Shown: positions 1 to 12,581 of the stretch, one piece after another
Numbering within the stretch: position 1 is the stretch's first letter
Layout of the letters: each line of letters starts with the position of its first letter
Origin: Pampus argenteus
Taxonomy: Eukaryota; Chordata; Actinopteri; Scombriformes; Stromateidae
Assembly (NCBI GenBank): GCA_036937835.1
Contig: CM072874.1
Coordinates: 14,584,001 to 14,648,000 of the forward strand
DNA length: 64,000 nt
Reading direction: 5' to 3'
Program-made: the position numbers and the translations under genes
The notes under the pieces: generated by a model
What the model was told of the DNA's origin: nothing
Databases searched by the model: none
What the model saw: the letters and a program-made list of their open reading frames with translations, nothing else

Positions 1-128
1 TTGTTTTCCTGTGTGGGTTTGTGTGTGTGTGTGTGTTCTTAGCTGATGTCCTTGACTATATGACTGATAATATCATTGCTTCAGGAGCAGACAGGCCGAC
101 AGACAGTGAGAGAGATAGAGAGAGAAAG

Positions 129-176
<48 letters not shown>

Positions 177-629
177 CACCACATTATGTGTGAAAATGAT
201 TGTGTGTGTCTGCTCAAATGCATCCATTCTCTTAGGTCCTCTAAACACAATCTCACACACTCACACAGGCTACATGTTTGTTTTTATAAAATGATCCTAC
301 ATACTGTACACACACACACACACACGTAGATCTCAAGTTAGATGCAAGGAGCATGCCAGGGAACGATGTGATTTTTGATGACAACACAGATATTGTTCCT
401 TTGAACTTTTTATTTGAACATATAATGTAATGCTTTGTCCAAATAGTAATAAAGGTGCCCACTTAGCAACTTTATAACAGAGTATAATATTAGTGTCTGC
501 ATGTTGTCTATTGAAATGACAAGCAAACCTTTGTACATATCAAACCATCACTGTTCACACCACAAAACTACTGTTTTTGAACATTTTTCTTTCCTCCTCT
601 CTTCTCTTCCCGCCTTTCTCTCTGCGCAG
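1..629 (+). other. jade2: end of upstream jade2 intron
   Basis: Non-coding. It holds TG runs at 21-36 and 133-175 and a CA run at 308-326. The last 40 bases form the pyrimidine-rich acceptor tract for the exon at 630. The exon carrying the JADE N-terminus (expected to end ...PSE) is not in this stretch. Confidence 0.8.
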
Positions 630-787
630 GTGTTTCGTACCGACTTCATCACGGCCATGAAGCTGCCAGACTCAGCCCAGCTCGGCCCGGACGACTTCTA
701 CGTGCTGTCAGACCCCTGGAGACAAGAGTGGGAGAAAGGAGTCCAGGTCCCTGCCAACCTAGAGGCCATACCAGAACCTGTGGTTAG
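630..787 (+). CDS. jade2: jade2 internal coding exon (Enhancer-of-polycomb-like N-terminal segment)
   Basis: The translation starts VFRTDFITAMKLPDS and contains DPWRQEWEKGVQVPA and EAIPEPVVR, which is the highly conserved N-terminal block of JADE proteins. By family knowledge this is part of the Enhancer-of-polycomb-like region that helps assemble the HBO1 (KAT7) acetyltransferase complex in the nucleus. The acceptor is a long pyrimidine tract ending gcgcag at 629. The exon opens in phase 0 with GTG, where mammalian JADE has ...PSE|VFRTD. The donor is ag|gtagga after 787 and leaves two bases (AG), completed to Arg by the first G of the next exon. Length is 158 nt. The exon with the start codon is upstream of the window. 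The open frame extends upstream to 501, but that stretch is intronic pyrimidine tract. This is the only coding sequence in the first 30 kb. Confidence 0.95.
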
Positions 788-3700
788 GTAGGACATACAC
801 ACTTACACACACACACAACCATCAACTCATGCAAGAGTTTGATGTCAAGTAAATGACCACATGTATTTGTTCTTTTGATCTCTGAATGTCAGCACACATT
901 GTTCTTTGAAAAAAGTTTCAAGACACGAAGACAAAAGCTGTTTTGTTGGCGGTAATCGCTGCACAATAGCACAGAAGGTATTGATATCTGTTTAATAGTG
1001 ATTCACTGCCAGTTCATCCTTTGGCTGCAGTGTGCTGTAGTGCACATAGACATTATGTCACCATCTAAACACTGGCAGAGTTCCCATAGTCACAAATCTT
1101 CGAAGCGTTGTGTCTGAACATTTGTTTTCCATGAAGAAAAGTAGTTTTGGAATTTGAACATTGTCAAAGAATCTTTGAAATATTTCTTACATGTTGGTGC
1201 ATAGTTGATACAACTATGAAAATGAATGCATGTACGTGCACACAAACCGAGCCTGTGCCTTCACACACACACACACACATATGAAGAGAGTTGGGATGCA
1301 CATGCAGGCAATGAAACTCACACACACACATACACAGAAGCAAGCTGGTAGGCAGATGTGTGCAGGCATGCACTTCGACCCACTAATATTCACTCGCATA
1401 CTGTAGATTAGTCTGGACTTGCTCTCTCTCTCTTTCTCTCTCCCATCCCAGTAGGGTGTTGTGGATCTCTAGTACTGCTGCAGCTGCTTCACATACCCAT
1501 GTGGTTTGTTTGGCGTTCGAGGAACTAATGAAAATGCTCAGACTGCCTGGTAATGCTTGTTAGACAGACATGTCATACTGGGAGGCCACATGCACACACA
1601 CACACACACACACACAGTATCCATGCATTCTCATCAGGAGACGGGCAAATTATCCGCTCATGTGAGATTCAGTCAAATGTTCTGTAACCATGAACATTTT
1701 TTTTTTACCTGCTTCAAGTAAACCAGATGCAGATAGAAGACAAGTAACGCAGTGTTTACACAGGCTGCGTAGTGAAAGCAGCAGCTTCAGTCCTCCCTCT
1801 CTGTCTACACAGGATGCGTTCAGGCACCATTGAGCGTAGGTCACCCGCGAACTGGCAGCGCTCAGAGAACAACACACAATCACGATAGTTACATGTAGTA
1901 GAGGATTAAAACGGTAGAAAAATCACTTGGTGATGCAGTTACGAGCATATAGCCAGAGTGAAAGGTGAGCCGATACGTTATCTTTGTAAACAGCTTTTTT
2001 TTTTTTTTTCAGATAAGCAATATACAAAACATAAATCAGATTTTATGACGTCAAATAAAATGGCACATCTGAATGTTAGATTAGCAAGTGAAATAGCTTG
2101 CATGAGCAGTTTTACTTGTGAAGAGAAACTGAAAAAATAAAACTGACAAATTAGCACATGTAAAGTGTGAACGAGACCTTCAGAGTCTTAATGAGGGCGG
2201 AAGACAAAAGTAATAAATAATAAAAATGAAAATACAAAGATTTGGATTATCTTTTATGTTTCAAAGATATGAAAGGATAAATACTGTTTACATTGTCTGA
2301 CAGGTTAATATCTCAGTAGACGCACACACACACACACACACACACAGACAGAAATATAATGGAGCTAACAGATTGAAGAAAGCCTGAAGGCAGAGAGATG
2401 AACGAGCAGATTAGGAGCGAAAGAGAAATGGCAAAGATAGATAAGGAGAGATGAATGAATGAGCGCTTGCCTATTATCTTATACGTGATAGATAAAATGA
2501 TGAAGTGATGTACAATGATGCTGAAATGGAGTGATGATGGATAGATGGGGAGATACAGCGGAGAAGACGGGTGAGTGTAAGAGTGACTGAGCCGATGGTC
2601 TGTGTCAGAGTCTCTGACAGCAGTTTTCTCTCGTCTGTCATCTCGACGCAGCTTTTTTTCTCTCTCTTTGCTTCTTCTTTTGCTTCATCATTTGTTATGT
2701 TTGGGCTGAAATCATTAGCAGTGACTTCCATAGTCTTAGCCGTAAGAGCCTGTGTGGTCAGGCAGAACCAGCGGTAGGAAACCTAATTCACACACAAAAA
2801 GCGTTTTTTTCCCCCTTTTCCTCAGTATTGAGTATGAATGTTTTACATGCAAAGAAATGTGTTCTAAACAGGGAAGAAAAGACTAATTATTAAGTATAAA
2901 TCTGTGCTACAAAATATAGCAAATCGCCTTAGCTTTTTTGCCCTAAACTGATGTATCTGCTTGTTTAATTTTAAGGTGGTATAGCTCTAAAAACACTTAA
3001 ATACAGAGACAGAATTAAAATCCATCCTTTTTAATCATGAACAGGTTAGCAGAAATGCTAGTAAAAATTCAAAAACTTGGCAATGACGACATGTATATGG
3101 CCTCCATGAGCATTATTTTCACAGTAGCTGCCTGCCTTGAAAACTGCGTTTGTCAGGGGACGAGTGGGGTTTTTACAACTCTGGAAAGTTGCTTCTGCAA
3201 CAAATATTTCATCTTGCGTCTCAACCATTGTGAGGCAAAGTGTAATAATAATGAAATATTTGATTATCTAGTGGAGACTTGCTTGTACGGTGTGAGCCCC
3301 CGCACCAACAGATCGGCCTCATTCAAATAAATGAGGCGACTGCGTTTTGTTGAACACTGGCCATGGCCATCACCCGTGATGATTGTCCACAAAATCTATT
3401 TTCTCTCTCTCAAGGATTCTCACTTAACTTAAGTATGATGCGAAGCACTGCTCAATTTGAGCGGTTAAAAAGGTGAAAGCAAGTTGAAGTGGGAAATGTG
3501 GAAAGGCAGAAGCTTTGATTGTAAATGTTGTAAGTCTAAATGTTTTAACAATAAGAGCAGTAAAAGTTTTCTACTCTGATTCTTTTCTGTTACTTATTTT
3601 CATCCTCATCCAACTCTCATGTTTACTCTAATCTGTTTCTTCCTTTTTCTTCCTCCCTCTTCTATGTCGTCATCTCTACATCTCTCCCTGCCTCCCTGCC

Positions 3701-6545
3701 TCCCCTCCTTCCTCCCCCTTCTTTTCCCTTTGCTCTAGTCAAACCGGAGGGGCAGACACATTTTTCTCTCTCTTATTTTTATTTTTTTTAAATATTGTTT
3801 TTATGAATAATGACATCATCTCCAAAAATTGTTGGAGAGGAAAAGGGCTGCGGGCCCCGTCTGGCTTTGACAACACTCCTCTTCTCTCTCTCTGTCTGTC
3901 TCTCTATCTCTCTCTCTGGACCAAATTTGGCCATTGTGGTATGAGTTTCGGTAAAACTGTTGAGGCGGATGGTGAAGAGGTTGTTATGGTTTGATGTTTT
4001 TTATTTTTTGTGTCTCTCTCTACCAAAACACAGCAGGACGGTTGCAGAGGAAGAAGATGGCTTGTATCTCTCCTTCTTCATAATTTCTCTCTTTCCCTTT
4101 CCGTCTTTCCTCTCGCTTGTCCTCTCGTCTTTCCATTTCTCCTCCCTTCTGTATATTTAATTGTATCACTCCCTCCATTCCTTTCCTCTTCTCTCTCTTT
4201 CTCTCTATGGTTTTGTCTGGGTCCAGTGTAAGTAATTAGCCGTTGCGTAACACCAGCTATGTGCAGACAGTGAACGAGGCTTTGGCAGCAACTCAACAGC
4301 CTTAGTCCCCAATGACAGTGTCGAGCCCGAGAAGGAAATAATTACACATGCGCCTTTTCACAAAATGAAAGAAATGAGATACCTGTTATTTTATTTATTG
4401 CTTCATTTTTCCCCCCCGGACTGGTGGCCAAATTGGTGAATGGGAACCCGTTGTTTGTGGTTTGGCTAAACATGTTGGCTTTCTGAACGGCGTGTAAAGC
4501 TGCGGCCACGGGGAGTGTCACATGGAGAGATTCCTTACCAAAGTGGTTTATGCACCACTGGATAAAAAGATTGACTGTGCAGGTAGAAAAAAGGGTACTC
4601 TTTTGGCTCAACTGCTTGTTCAACATTCAATTTCTTTGACAGACTAGTGATATTTAAAGGAGTTGATTGATTGGTTGGCAAACGTCAAGAATGCATTGGT
4701 GCTCATGAGATGTAAAGCTTATTTTATTGTAGCAGGATAGTCGGAAATATCATGTGGTTACCAGTCATGCAATATCTGTTTGTCAGGTTTCTAGCAGCTG
4801 TGATCATATGCAAAGCTTAGGTCAGATAGGCATGGATGCTATGTAAAACCTTAGGTCAACAAGATTTTAAGCCCTGCCCAGAGGGGATGGAAGGTGCAAA
4901 CAGTGATAGGGAATGTAGATAGTGTTGCTTGATAAGGCTTTTTTTTATTATGAAAAAAGTACATCTGTGTCTGTTCAACTGCTGCTCACAGTCAGACAAG
5001 TAAACAAGTGGTTGACATCTCAGCAATTTGGCCAGAGATGTTTAAAGATGTCACCTGCAGGTGTGGTTTGGTTCTTGGTACAAGTAAAACAGTACATCCA
5101 AACACAGGATCCAAAGTCGGCATTTCGACTATTAGCCAAAATGAGTGTTATTACGATCCGACAGCTGCCAAACACTGAACATGTTATGACATTACAGAGA
5201 TGTCAGTTTCAACTAAGTACTGCTGAAAAAACATTAGGTAATTTGTTAAGATTGTTTCTGTGCTGGGCTAAGAACTGTGGACTTGGCAGGTGGAGACTGG
5301 ATGACAATTATAATTGTGCTGGACCTTCACCAGTGAAACTGATTGAGTTGGAATGGGGCTTCAGAGATGGGAGTCAAATGTGTCAAGCTTTGCATTCAGG
5401 TGCAAATACAGAGAGGAAGTGCCAACCAACACAATTTGAATAGATTCATTCCTATGGAGCATCATACTGTATGTAAATACCACGGGTTGCTATTAATTAA
5501 ACAGGCAGTTTCTGTTTAGTTATACAAATGCATTGACTTATATGTACACACAGTACACGCATGTACAGAAACGCACACAACACACCCTTTCAATGCATAA
5601 GTCAGGCGGTGCAGCAGTGGGTCAGAAGGCTAATCAGCTGCTAATAACTCAAAGACTGTCTCACACACACACACACACACACACAGACAATGGCCTGAGG
5701 GCAGCAAGATAAGTAGAGAGATAGAGAGAAATGGCTATGGGGGTCTAAATGTCACGTAATGCAAAGCTTCAGCTTCAGTTAAAGCTTAAAAAGTCTACTT
5801 TGACATTTTAAGTTATTGCTGGTGATGTTTCTGCACCAACTGTTCTTGTCACATTTTGAGTTTAATAAAGTTTATGTGTCTGTCTGTGTGCCTAAAATAG
5901 TTTTTGAAATTGTTAACATTCTTCATTTAAAATCATGGGACACAGCTTAGCCACAAGTTAGCTCATTAGTGTGTTAGTGTGGTTTTGGTGAGGAATCATA
6001 AGAGGACAGTCATATTGCATTTTTATTGTCTGTTTTGAGAAAACGTTCTGTGACTTTTTCATAGCCAAGTCTGAACACTTCCATACCGACACAAAAATGG
6101 CCCTTCCTGAGTTTGAAATGTAATCCTGAGCTCAAAAATGTCTGCTGGAGAAAAAAAACAACTCAAAGCCACAGTCTAATACAGTCAGTGTGTGCAAGCA
6201 GGTTTAAACGACAGTAGTACATTCATTTATGGTTAGCAATAAATACATAATAATAATAAAAAAATAATTCTCTGATATTCTGTCAGTTCTGTGGAGAAAT
6301 GATCAAATTCACTAACTTTTCCTGTCTGTTTTTTCTTCCTTAATATATCTGGTGTAGATAAACAGCCAGCTTAATGTCATGACAGAATACAGTGAATCAG
6401 TCACACATAAAAGAAAAGAAAACAACGAATGGAAAGCAGAAAAGAGTAGTGGTTAGATGACTGAAAAGCTCTCCAGGGAATTAAACTGCCTGACCCAGCT
6501 GCAGCCTTTCCCCTAAGTGTTTACTGTATGTACACACATTTAAAC

Positions 6546-6577
<32 letters not shown>

Positions 6578-7084
6578 TGTGTGTGTCAGAATGTTCACAA
6601 CAACATCTGGAAATTCCCCATGGATACCCTGTACTCTTTCCAAAACAGCTTTTCATCAGATAATAAGATGACTAAGAGTAGCATCATCAGCCTCATAATG
6701 TACAGGATCACTGGGTTCACATGGACTAATAGCTTCCACACACACATACACACAAACACTTGATGTTTGTTGGTAGTCTAGTGTACTGCTCTTTATAAAT
6801 GTCTAAGTGCCCTAATTTACATGGATGAATGAATGACTAACAGGCACACACAGTATTTGAACCTGTTGCTCTGGGTATTTCTGACTTTTCACCATCTCCA
6901 AGCAGATGAATTGACGATGATCTAATTGTGACAGCCCTGGACTGTATGACAGTATTTGGTTCTCTTTCATGTCCCTCATGCTTGACCCCACTCACTCCAT
7001 TTAGTAAATATACGTATATTAAAGAGGGAGTGATTATGGCCTCGTGGGAAAAAAAGATTAAACTGAATTTCTGCTTCTCTAGAT

Positions 7085-8430
7085 GTCTTACTGATTCAGT
7101 GACTGACTGATGGGTAACTTAATGGATCAACTGGCTATTTCCTGGATGGATAAAGCAATGGTTTGCTAAATAGAGACATGATTTAGATGGATGACTTACT
7201 GACCTGTTGATGGATGGTCAGAGCAACGGTACAACAAAAGCCAAATTCAACCACATTAACTCATCACTACATTGCTATGCAGGGTCAGTGGGTGTATTTC
7301 TGACCACAAGCTGATTTGGTTGCTTTTGGCTGGATTAGTGGGTGAATATGAGAACTGTATTTCTTAAAAGTACGGGCTAAGGGAGCCAAATTGGGCCGTT
7401 GTGCATGTATCTGGTACGTCCTCATGACAAAACTAATAACATGTTTGAGTGAGGGATAGCTTTTGATCTCTTTTCTCAGGGGAAGGGGCTTAATAAACTT
7501 CTCAGTGAGGCTGGAGAAGAACCGTAATGGCAAATAAAGCAACATAATAAAACATTGCCTTTTCTGGCTGGGTTCACCGAGTCACTGGGTACATCTTTCA
7601 CCACAGTCAATGGAGGAAACTTTTCTGAATGAACCATGATTTTGTCATTATTTGGCTGAGTGACAGACCAGCTTATTTATTGACTGGCTGAACAGCTGAA
7701 CATTGACAGAATGACTTGCCATTTGGACGACTGGTTGCCTTCCTGGATAATTAGCTGGTGTTTTTAAACGGCTTAATGAGACACTGTATGATGTTCCAAT
7801 CTCTGTGTAGTCCTCGCCATTATCCAAGCACACATTTTCTTCTTACTTACTACTTGAGTGGGTCAGTGGGGATGTCGCTTACCACATTTCAGTGGTACTG
7901 CCTTGACTGGCTGATTGACCGCAGTGACCGCTTTCCTGGGTGGCTCACTTGTTGACTGCCTGGCAGAACAGCGTTTTCCCTGACTGACTGCATGGATGAG
8001 TAAAGGGTCAATGAGGGGTTGAATGAAAATAAGAAGAAAATTCATTGGCCTCTCATCCCCACTAGTATGTGGCTTGGTTACTAGGTGGTTTACTAATCGC
8101 ATAAAAGAAAAGCTGCTTTGTTTGCTGACTATCTGCAATGACTGCCTGGCTGGTTTGCTAAATGGACATCTGACAGTCTGAGTGACGGGAAGGGCATAAG
8201 AATTTTTCTCTTCTACCGTTGGCCACGATCCAACCAGAAAAGCACAATGACTGTTTGAGTTTGAGTGGTCCATTTTTTTTTACTGCATATTAGGCCCGCT
8301 GCCTGACTGACCGTCTGGCTGGGTGACTGGTTGGCTCGCCTCACAGAAATGACACAGAAATCTGAACTGGCAGACTAACTGCCTGCCCGCCCGGCTAGCA
8401 GGTTGACTCTCTGACCACAATGACTGAGTC
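7085..8430 (+). repeat. degenerate repeat field rich in GACTG/TGGCTG motifs
   Basis: A 1.3 kb stretch is saturated with GACTGACTG, TGGCTG and CTGGNTG words. One longer pattern, GGGTCAGTGGG...ACCACA, recurs at 7282, 7579 (GAGTCACTGGG) and 7860, always with ACCACA 21 bases after the first G. The spacings are 297 and 281 bp. GGTTTGCTAAATAG (about 7160) and GGTTTGCTAAATGG (about 8151) are another related pair. This suggests an old, highly diverged tandem array. No protein family was recognised. A 136-codon open frame on the minus strand (7863-8273) is probably a by-product. Confidence 0.55.
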
Positions 8431-11400
8431 TGAGCCAGAACCGAACCGGTTTCCTGGTTCCAGCGAGTGAGTCAGACTCCGGCTAAACTCATTCACCTCT
8501 GGAGGCTTGCAGGCAGAGACTGGCTTCATCTTGGGGCTACCTACAAACCTTCACCTCCAAACAATACTTGTTAACCTGCTGAGGTGTGTGTGTGTGTGTG
8601 TGTGTGTGTGAGCTGGCAAAGAAATCTGCCAAACCCTAAATGTGCTGGTATGTGCCTATTCCACATTCCCCAACCAGAGATTTAGTTGGTTTTTAAATTG
8701 ATTTAACCTTTATTTAACCATGGTACCTTTTTATTAGGTGCCATTGACAGAACTAATTTAGAGACTTGACCGAAAAGGCAAGTGGCTGATGCTTGTACAG
8801 GGAATTGTATGAAGACTGGTCTGAGTTGATAAGTGAATGAGGCTTTCTTAAATTATATCGAGAGAAAAACAATTCTGTGTGTGTAAAAAGAAAAAAAAAC
8901 AAAAAACAAAACTATTCCCACAAGTCAGCATGTGTGGTGTGTGTGGCTGGTGGTGTTTACTGCAGGCTACCCCTGGGCTCTGTATGGGTTGATTTTGTGT
9001 GTTCAGTGTATGTGCGTGTTCACGTCTTTGTTGTTCCCCACATGGATGTCATGTGTCATGTGAGTAAACCCAAGAGCCATGTGTGGGAATCTGGACTGTG
9101 AGTATGTCTCTGTATACATGTGTGTGTGTTTGGGCGCCTGCTTTTGCGGGCGCACAGTAACACACATTCATAAATGTGTGTGTGTGTGTGTGATACATGT
9201 GTGAGTTATCCTTTGGGTATTTTCTTGTAAAACGCTGATAGATCTCATATGTGAATATCATCCACTGCTTCTCTTGCGAACACTCTTCTCTTATTTAGAC
9301 ACACACACACACATTGGCACAAACACCCATATTTTCACTCCATTTCACCTCCTTTCTTTCCTTCTTCATTAAAGCATGGTTACCATCCACTCCTCTCTCC
9401 TCATCTAAATATCCAGCACCAGTAGTTCCTCTGTGGTATAGCAGATCAAAGCCCTTCGCCTTCTGCACTGTGGGTTTGACAACATCTGGACCACGCCGTC
9501 AACCTTTTACCAATCTACCATCTGCCAGCTTCACTTGACTGGTGTTTGTGTGTGTGTGTGTGAGTGTGTGTGTGTGTGTGAGTGAGTGAAACAGAGACGG
9601 AGAGAGTGAGACATAGGATACGATGGTAGATAGATAGTGAAGTCCACTCTCTTTTATCACACTCAGTTTGACTAACCATGTCACAGTTAATGTGTCGAGC
9701 TGCGACTGACACTTTCCTTTTCTCTGTCTTGCTCACAGACTTCTGTAGTCTTAATAGGGTTTTTGTGCGTGGGTCCCGTTGTTATCAGGATCAGCTATAT
9801 TTATATTTGCCTCTCTTTAACTTCACCTTCCTGCCCTTCCCTAACGGTCACATAAAGGAGGATGGTGCACCGAGGCTGGCCCACTTAGACCCAACCGCCT
9901 GTAGGAGAGTAAACACTTTTTACTACTGCTTTGTCTCCCAGCCTCACATAAAATCATAAGATTTATACGAAAGTAGATAAACTGACAGATGAATAGATGG
10001 AAATTGATTGACACGTAAGACATTTTCCCCGTTGGTTTTTAGCAATAAAACAAAAGTGCATCTGATATTGTGACTTCCTTGTCATTTATCTAAATGGCAA
10101 AGACTTCAGGAGTGATAGTGCACTGTGCAGAAATCCCTTAGACAAACAGTAATCTGATTTTGTGTTGACAGTGGAGATGCAGCATAAATAAAGTTGGGTT
10201 TTTTTTCTGGTAAATATTGTTCAAATGCATCCAGGTTTTCCCTGAAGGTTTTACTTTAGCTCCAAAGTAAAAGACAAACCTATGAATACTAGTATGTTAT
10301 TAAGTTAAGAGGCAGCATCTCTTGATTTGGCCCAATGCATCTTAAGAGGAGCGGCAGCAGCAGGCACTGGTAACACAACTTAACATGTTAGGCAGAACAA
10401 ACTGCAGCATATGTCTTATGAATTTTGGTTTCGGAAAAATGATTCCTCACTTCTGTTTGGCTAAAAAGGAACAGATGTGACCAAAGTGGTAGCTCTTTTC
10501 CATGATACAGCAGCTTTTCTGACTGCAACTTTTTTTTTTTTTCAAAAGATCAATCCACACATAGAGCTACTTGTAGGGAGCGGTGGGACAGTGTTAATAT
10601 GTGAAAACGGATTACTTAAATTAGATCTTGAAAGTCCTTAAACACAATTTGTGATTATTTGAAATCTGTTCAAAAACTGGAGTGTAAAAATAAAAAGGAT
10701 GGTTTTAGGGGGATTATGTACCTGCTGGATGATCGTGATTTTTGGTCTCCTGGAGTCTCAACGTGTTGCTCGGCAACCTCACATTGATGACAAGACCGCA
10801 TATCGTCTAATCTAACTCTCAGCAAGAAAGTAATGAAGCTTATTTCCAGAAATGTTGAAGCATTCTTTAAAGTTCTTGACAAATGTTGGTACAAGTGGTT
10901 TCACTAATGCACACAATAGCATACGATGTCACGTGACAGCAGTTTTGCCAAATACCTATTTTTAAACAGGGGAATACCCTCAAAGAGATTTGAACTAACT
11001 GCCTTGTCTTTCATCTTTCATCTTATCTAGCACTAGTGTTAAAGATGACTGACTTTTTGAATACCTTCTAACTGTCTGACTCTATTTTCACTATCATAAG
11101 GATAAACCAAAGGGAGTAGGAAGAGAGGGGAGAAAGAGGAAGTGATGGAGAGATTGAGAGAGAGAGAAAGGGAGGGAGATGAATTGGGGAAGGAAGAGGA
11201 AGCAAAATGGGGGTATAGTAACAGAGAGAGTGAAGATGGAGTGAATTATCCAGAGAAGGAGGCGTAGATAGAGACACTGTGGGGAGGAGGCATGCTGATG
11301 GTGGAGGAACTGAGGGAATAAATAAACAAACAGGTAGATGAGGCGGTTGAGTGGAGCGGTACAGCGACTGCAGATCTGCTGGGAATGACAAAAAAAGAGG

Positions 11401-12177
11401 GGGGAAAGAAGAGAGATGGACACACAACAGAGCTTTGCCATTGCTTTAACAAATACCATTAGTACCCTCATCCCTCCTCTCTCCTCTCCTCCCCTGTGTT
11501 GCCTATCCGCTGTTTGTCTGTGTATGTGGGTTTAATCGAACCTTTCAGGCACAGAATTAAAGCAAGTGGGAATGTACCTCTGAGGAGAAAGCATGAAGCA
11601 GTGTACTCTGCTAATGCGAAGGAGAAAATGAAACAGTCCTAATCAGAACAGCCCTGCAGCGGACGAGGATGATTTTTTTTTAAGAACACAGGTTGAGGTA
11701 TTTTTCACTATAATTTTTAAAAAAAATCCTTAATTTCCTCACAAACAGGCAAAATGAAGTTGTAGGATCTATTCTCAGCTCTGGTTGGCAGTAGTTCAAC
11801 AAAGATTCAGAAACACAGTTTACACTTAAACTGTTAAACTGTTCAGTCAACCAACCTTACCACTAGTCCCACCGCAAGGTCGACATCTGTGGTTTTGAGT
11901 CAAACGCCTTGATGACGGCTGCTGGATGGAATGACATGACGTTAATGCAGACATTCATCTCCCCTCAGGGTGACTTGTAATAAAAACACAATTTCAATTT
12001 GGCCAATACTTTGGTTTTCAGTACGGTGACATTAGCGTTTATTTGAAAGCACTGGTGTTACACAAGACTGTAATCACATCAGACAAAGAAAAGAAAAGCA
12101 ACAAATCCCCACAATTATGAAGACGTGTTTAGGGAATGTTTGTCATGTTTGCTGGAAAATGGATTATCAACATAGTT

Positions 12178-12220
12178 ACTAATCAATTTTCTTTTCATCA
12201 ACTAATTGTTTCAGCTCTAA
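12178..12220 (-). mobile_element. short fragment of the ACTAATCGATTA MITE family
   Basis: ACTAATCAATTTTC and CAACTAATTGTTTCAGCTCT resemble the terminal part of the copies at 15.8 and 40.3 kb. Only about 40 bp is left. Confidence 0.4.
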
Positions 12221-12438
12221 TGTTTACAATAATACCAGCTAATTTCACCTGACGGCATAATGACAAGCAAGCTTGATTTATAGTAAGTAAACTCTCGCTG
12301 GTGCCATAGTGGCTGAAAGGGCTGATGAATGTACCGAACCCAACCAAGGACTTGGCTGCACCTGTGACCTGTTTTTCTCATGGTTCTCATGTTTGTGTCT
12401 TTGTGTGCGACAGAGCAGCGCATGTTTTAAGCAGGCGC

Positions 12439-12466
12439 TGGTGGTGGTGGTGGTGGTGGTGGTGGG
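12439..12466 (+). repeat. (GGT)n repeat
   Basis: About nine TGG units, followed 75 bp later by a (TG)n run at 12540-12572. Confidence 0.95.
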
Positions 12467-12537
12467 CTGTTTTTAAAGTGCTGGTGGGCTTACTGGAAGT
12501 GTGTCAGACAGGAGAGGAATGCAGGAAGAGGGTGGGA

Positions 12538-12581
<44 letters not shown>

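Noticed and set aside
3303..3335. GCCTCATT/AATGAGGC 8-bp inverted repeat
   Set aside because: Short arms in a 64 kb window are expected by chance. No further structure.
4922..5443. 174-codon open frame on the + strand, among the longest non-repeat frames in the window
   Set aside because: No recognisable domain or family, and the composition is like the surrounding intron. Frames of this length are expected by chance in a 64 kb window. No splice-site context supports it.
7863..8273. 136-codon open frame on the minus strand
   Set aside because: It falls inside the degenerate GACTG repeat field, and its residues follow the repeat composition. No known family.
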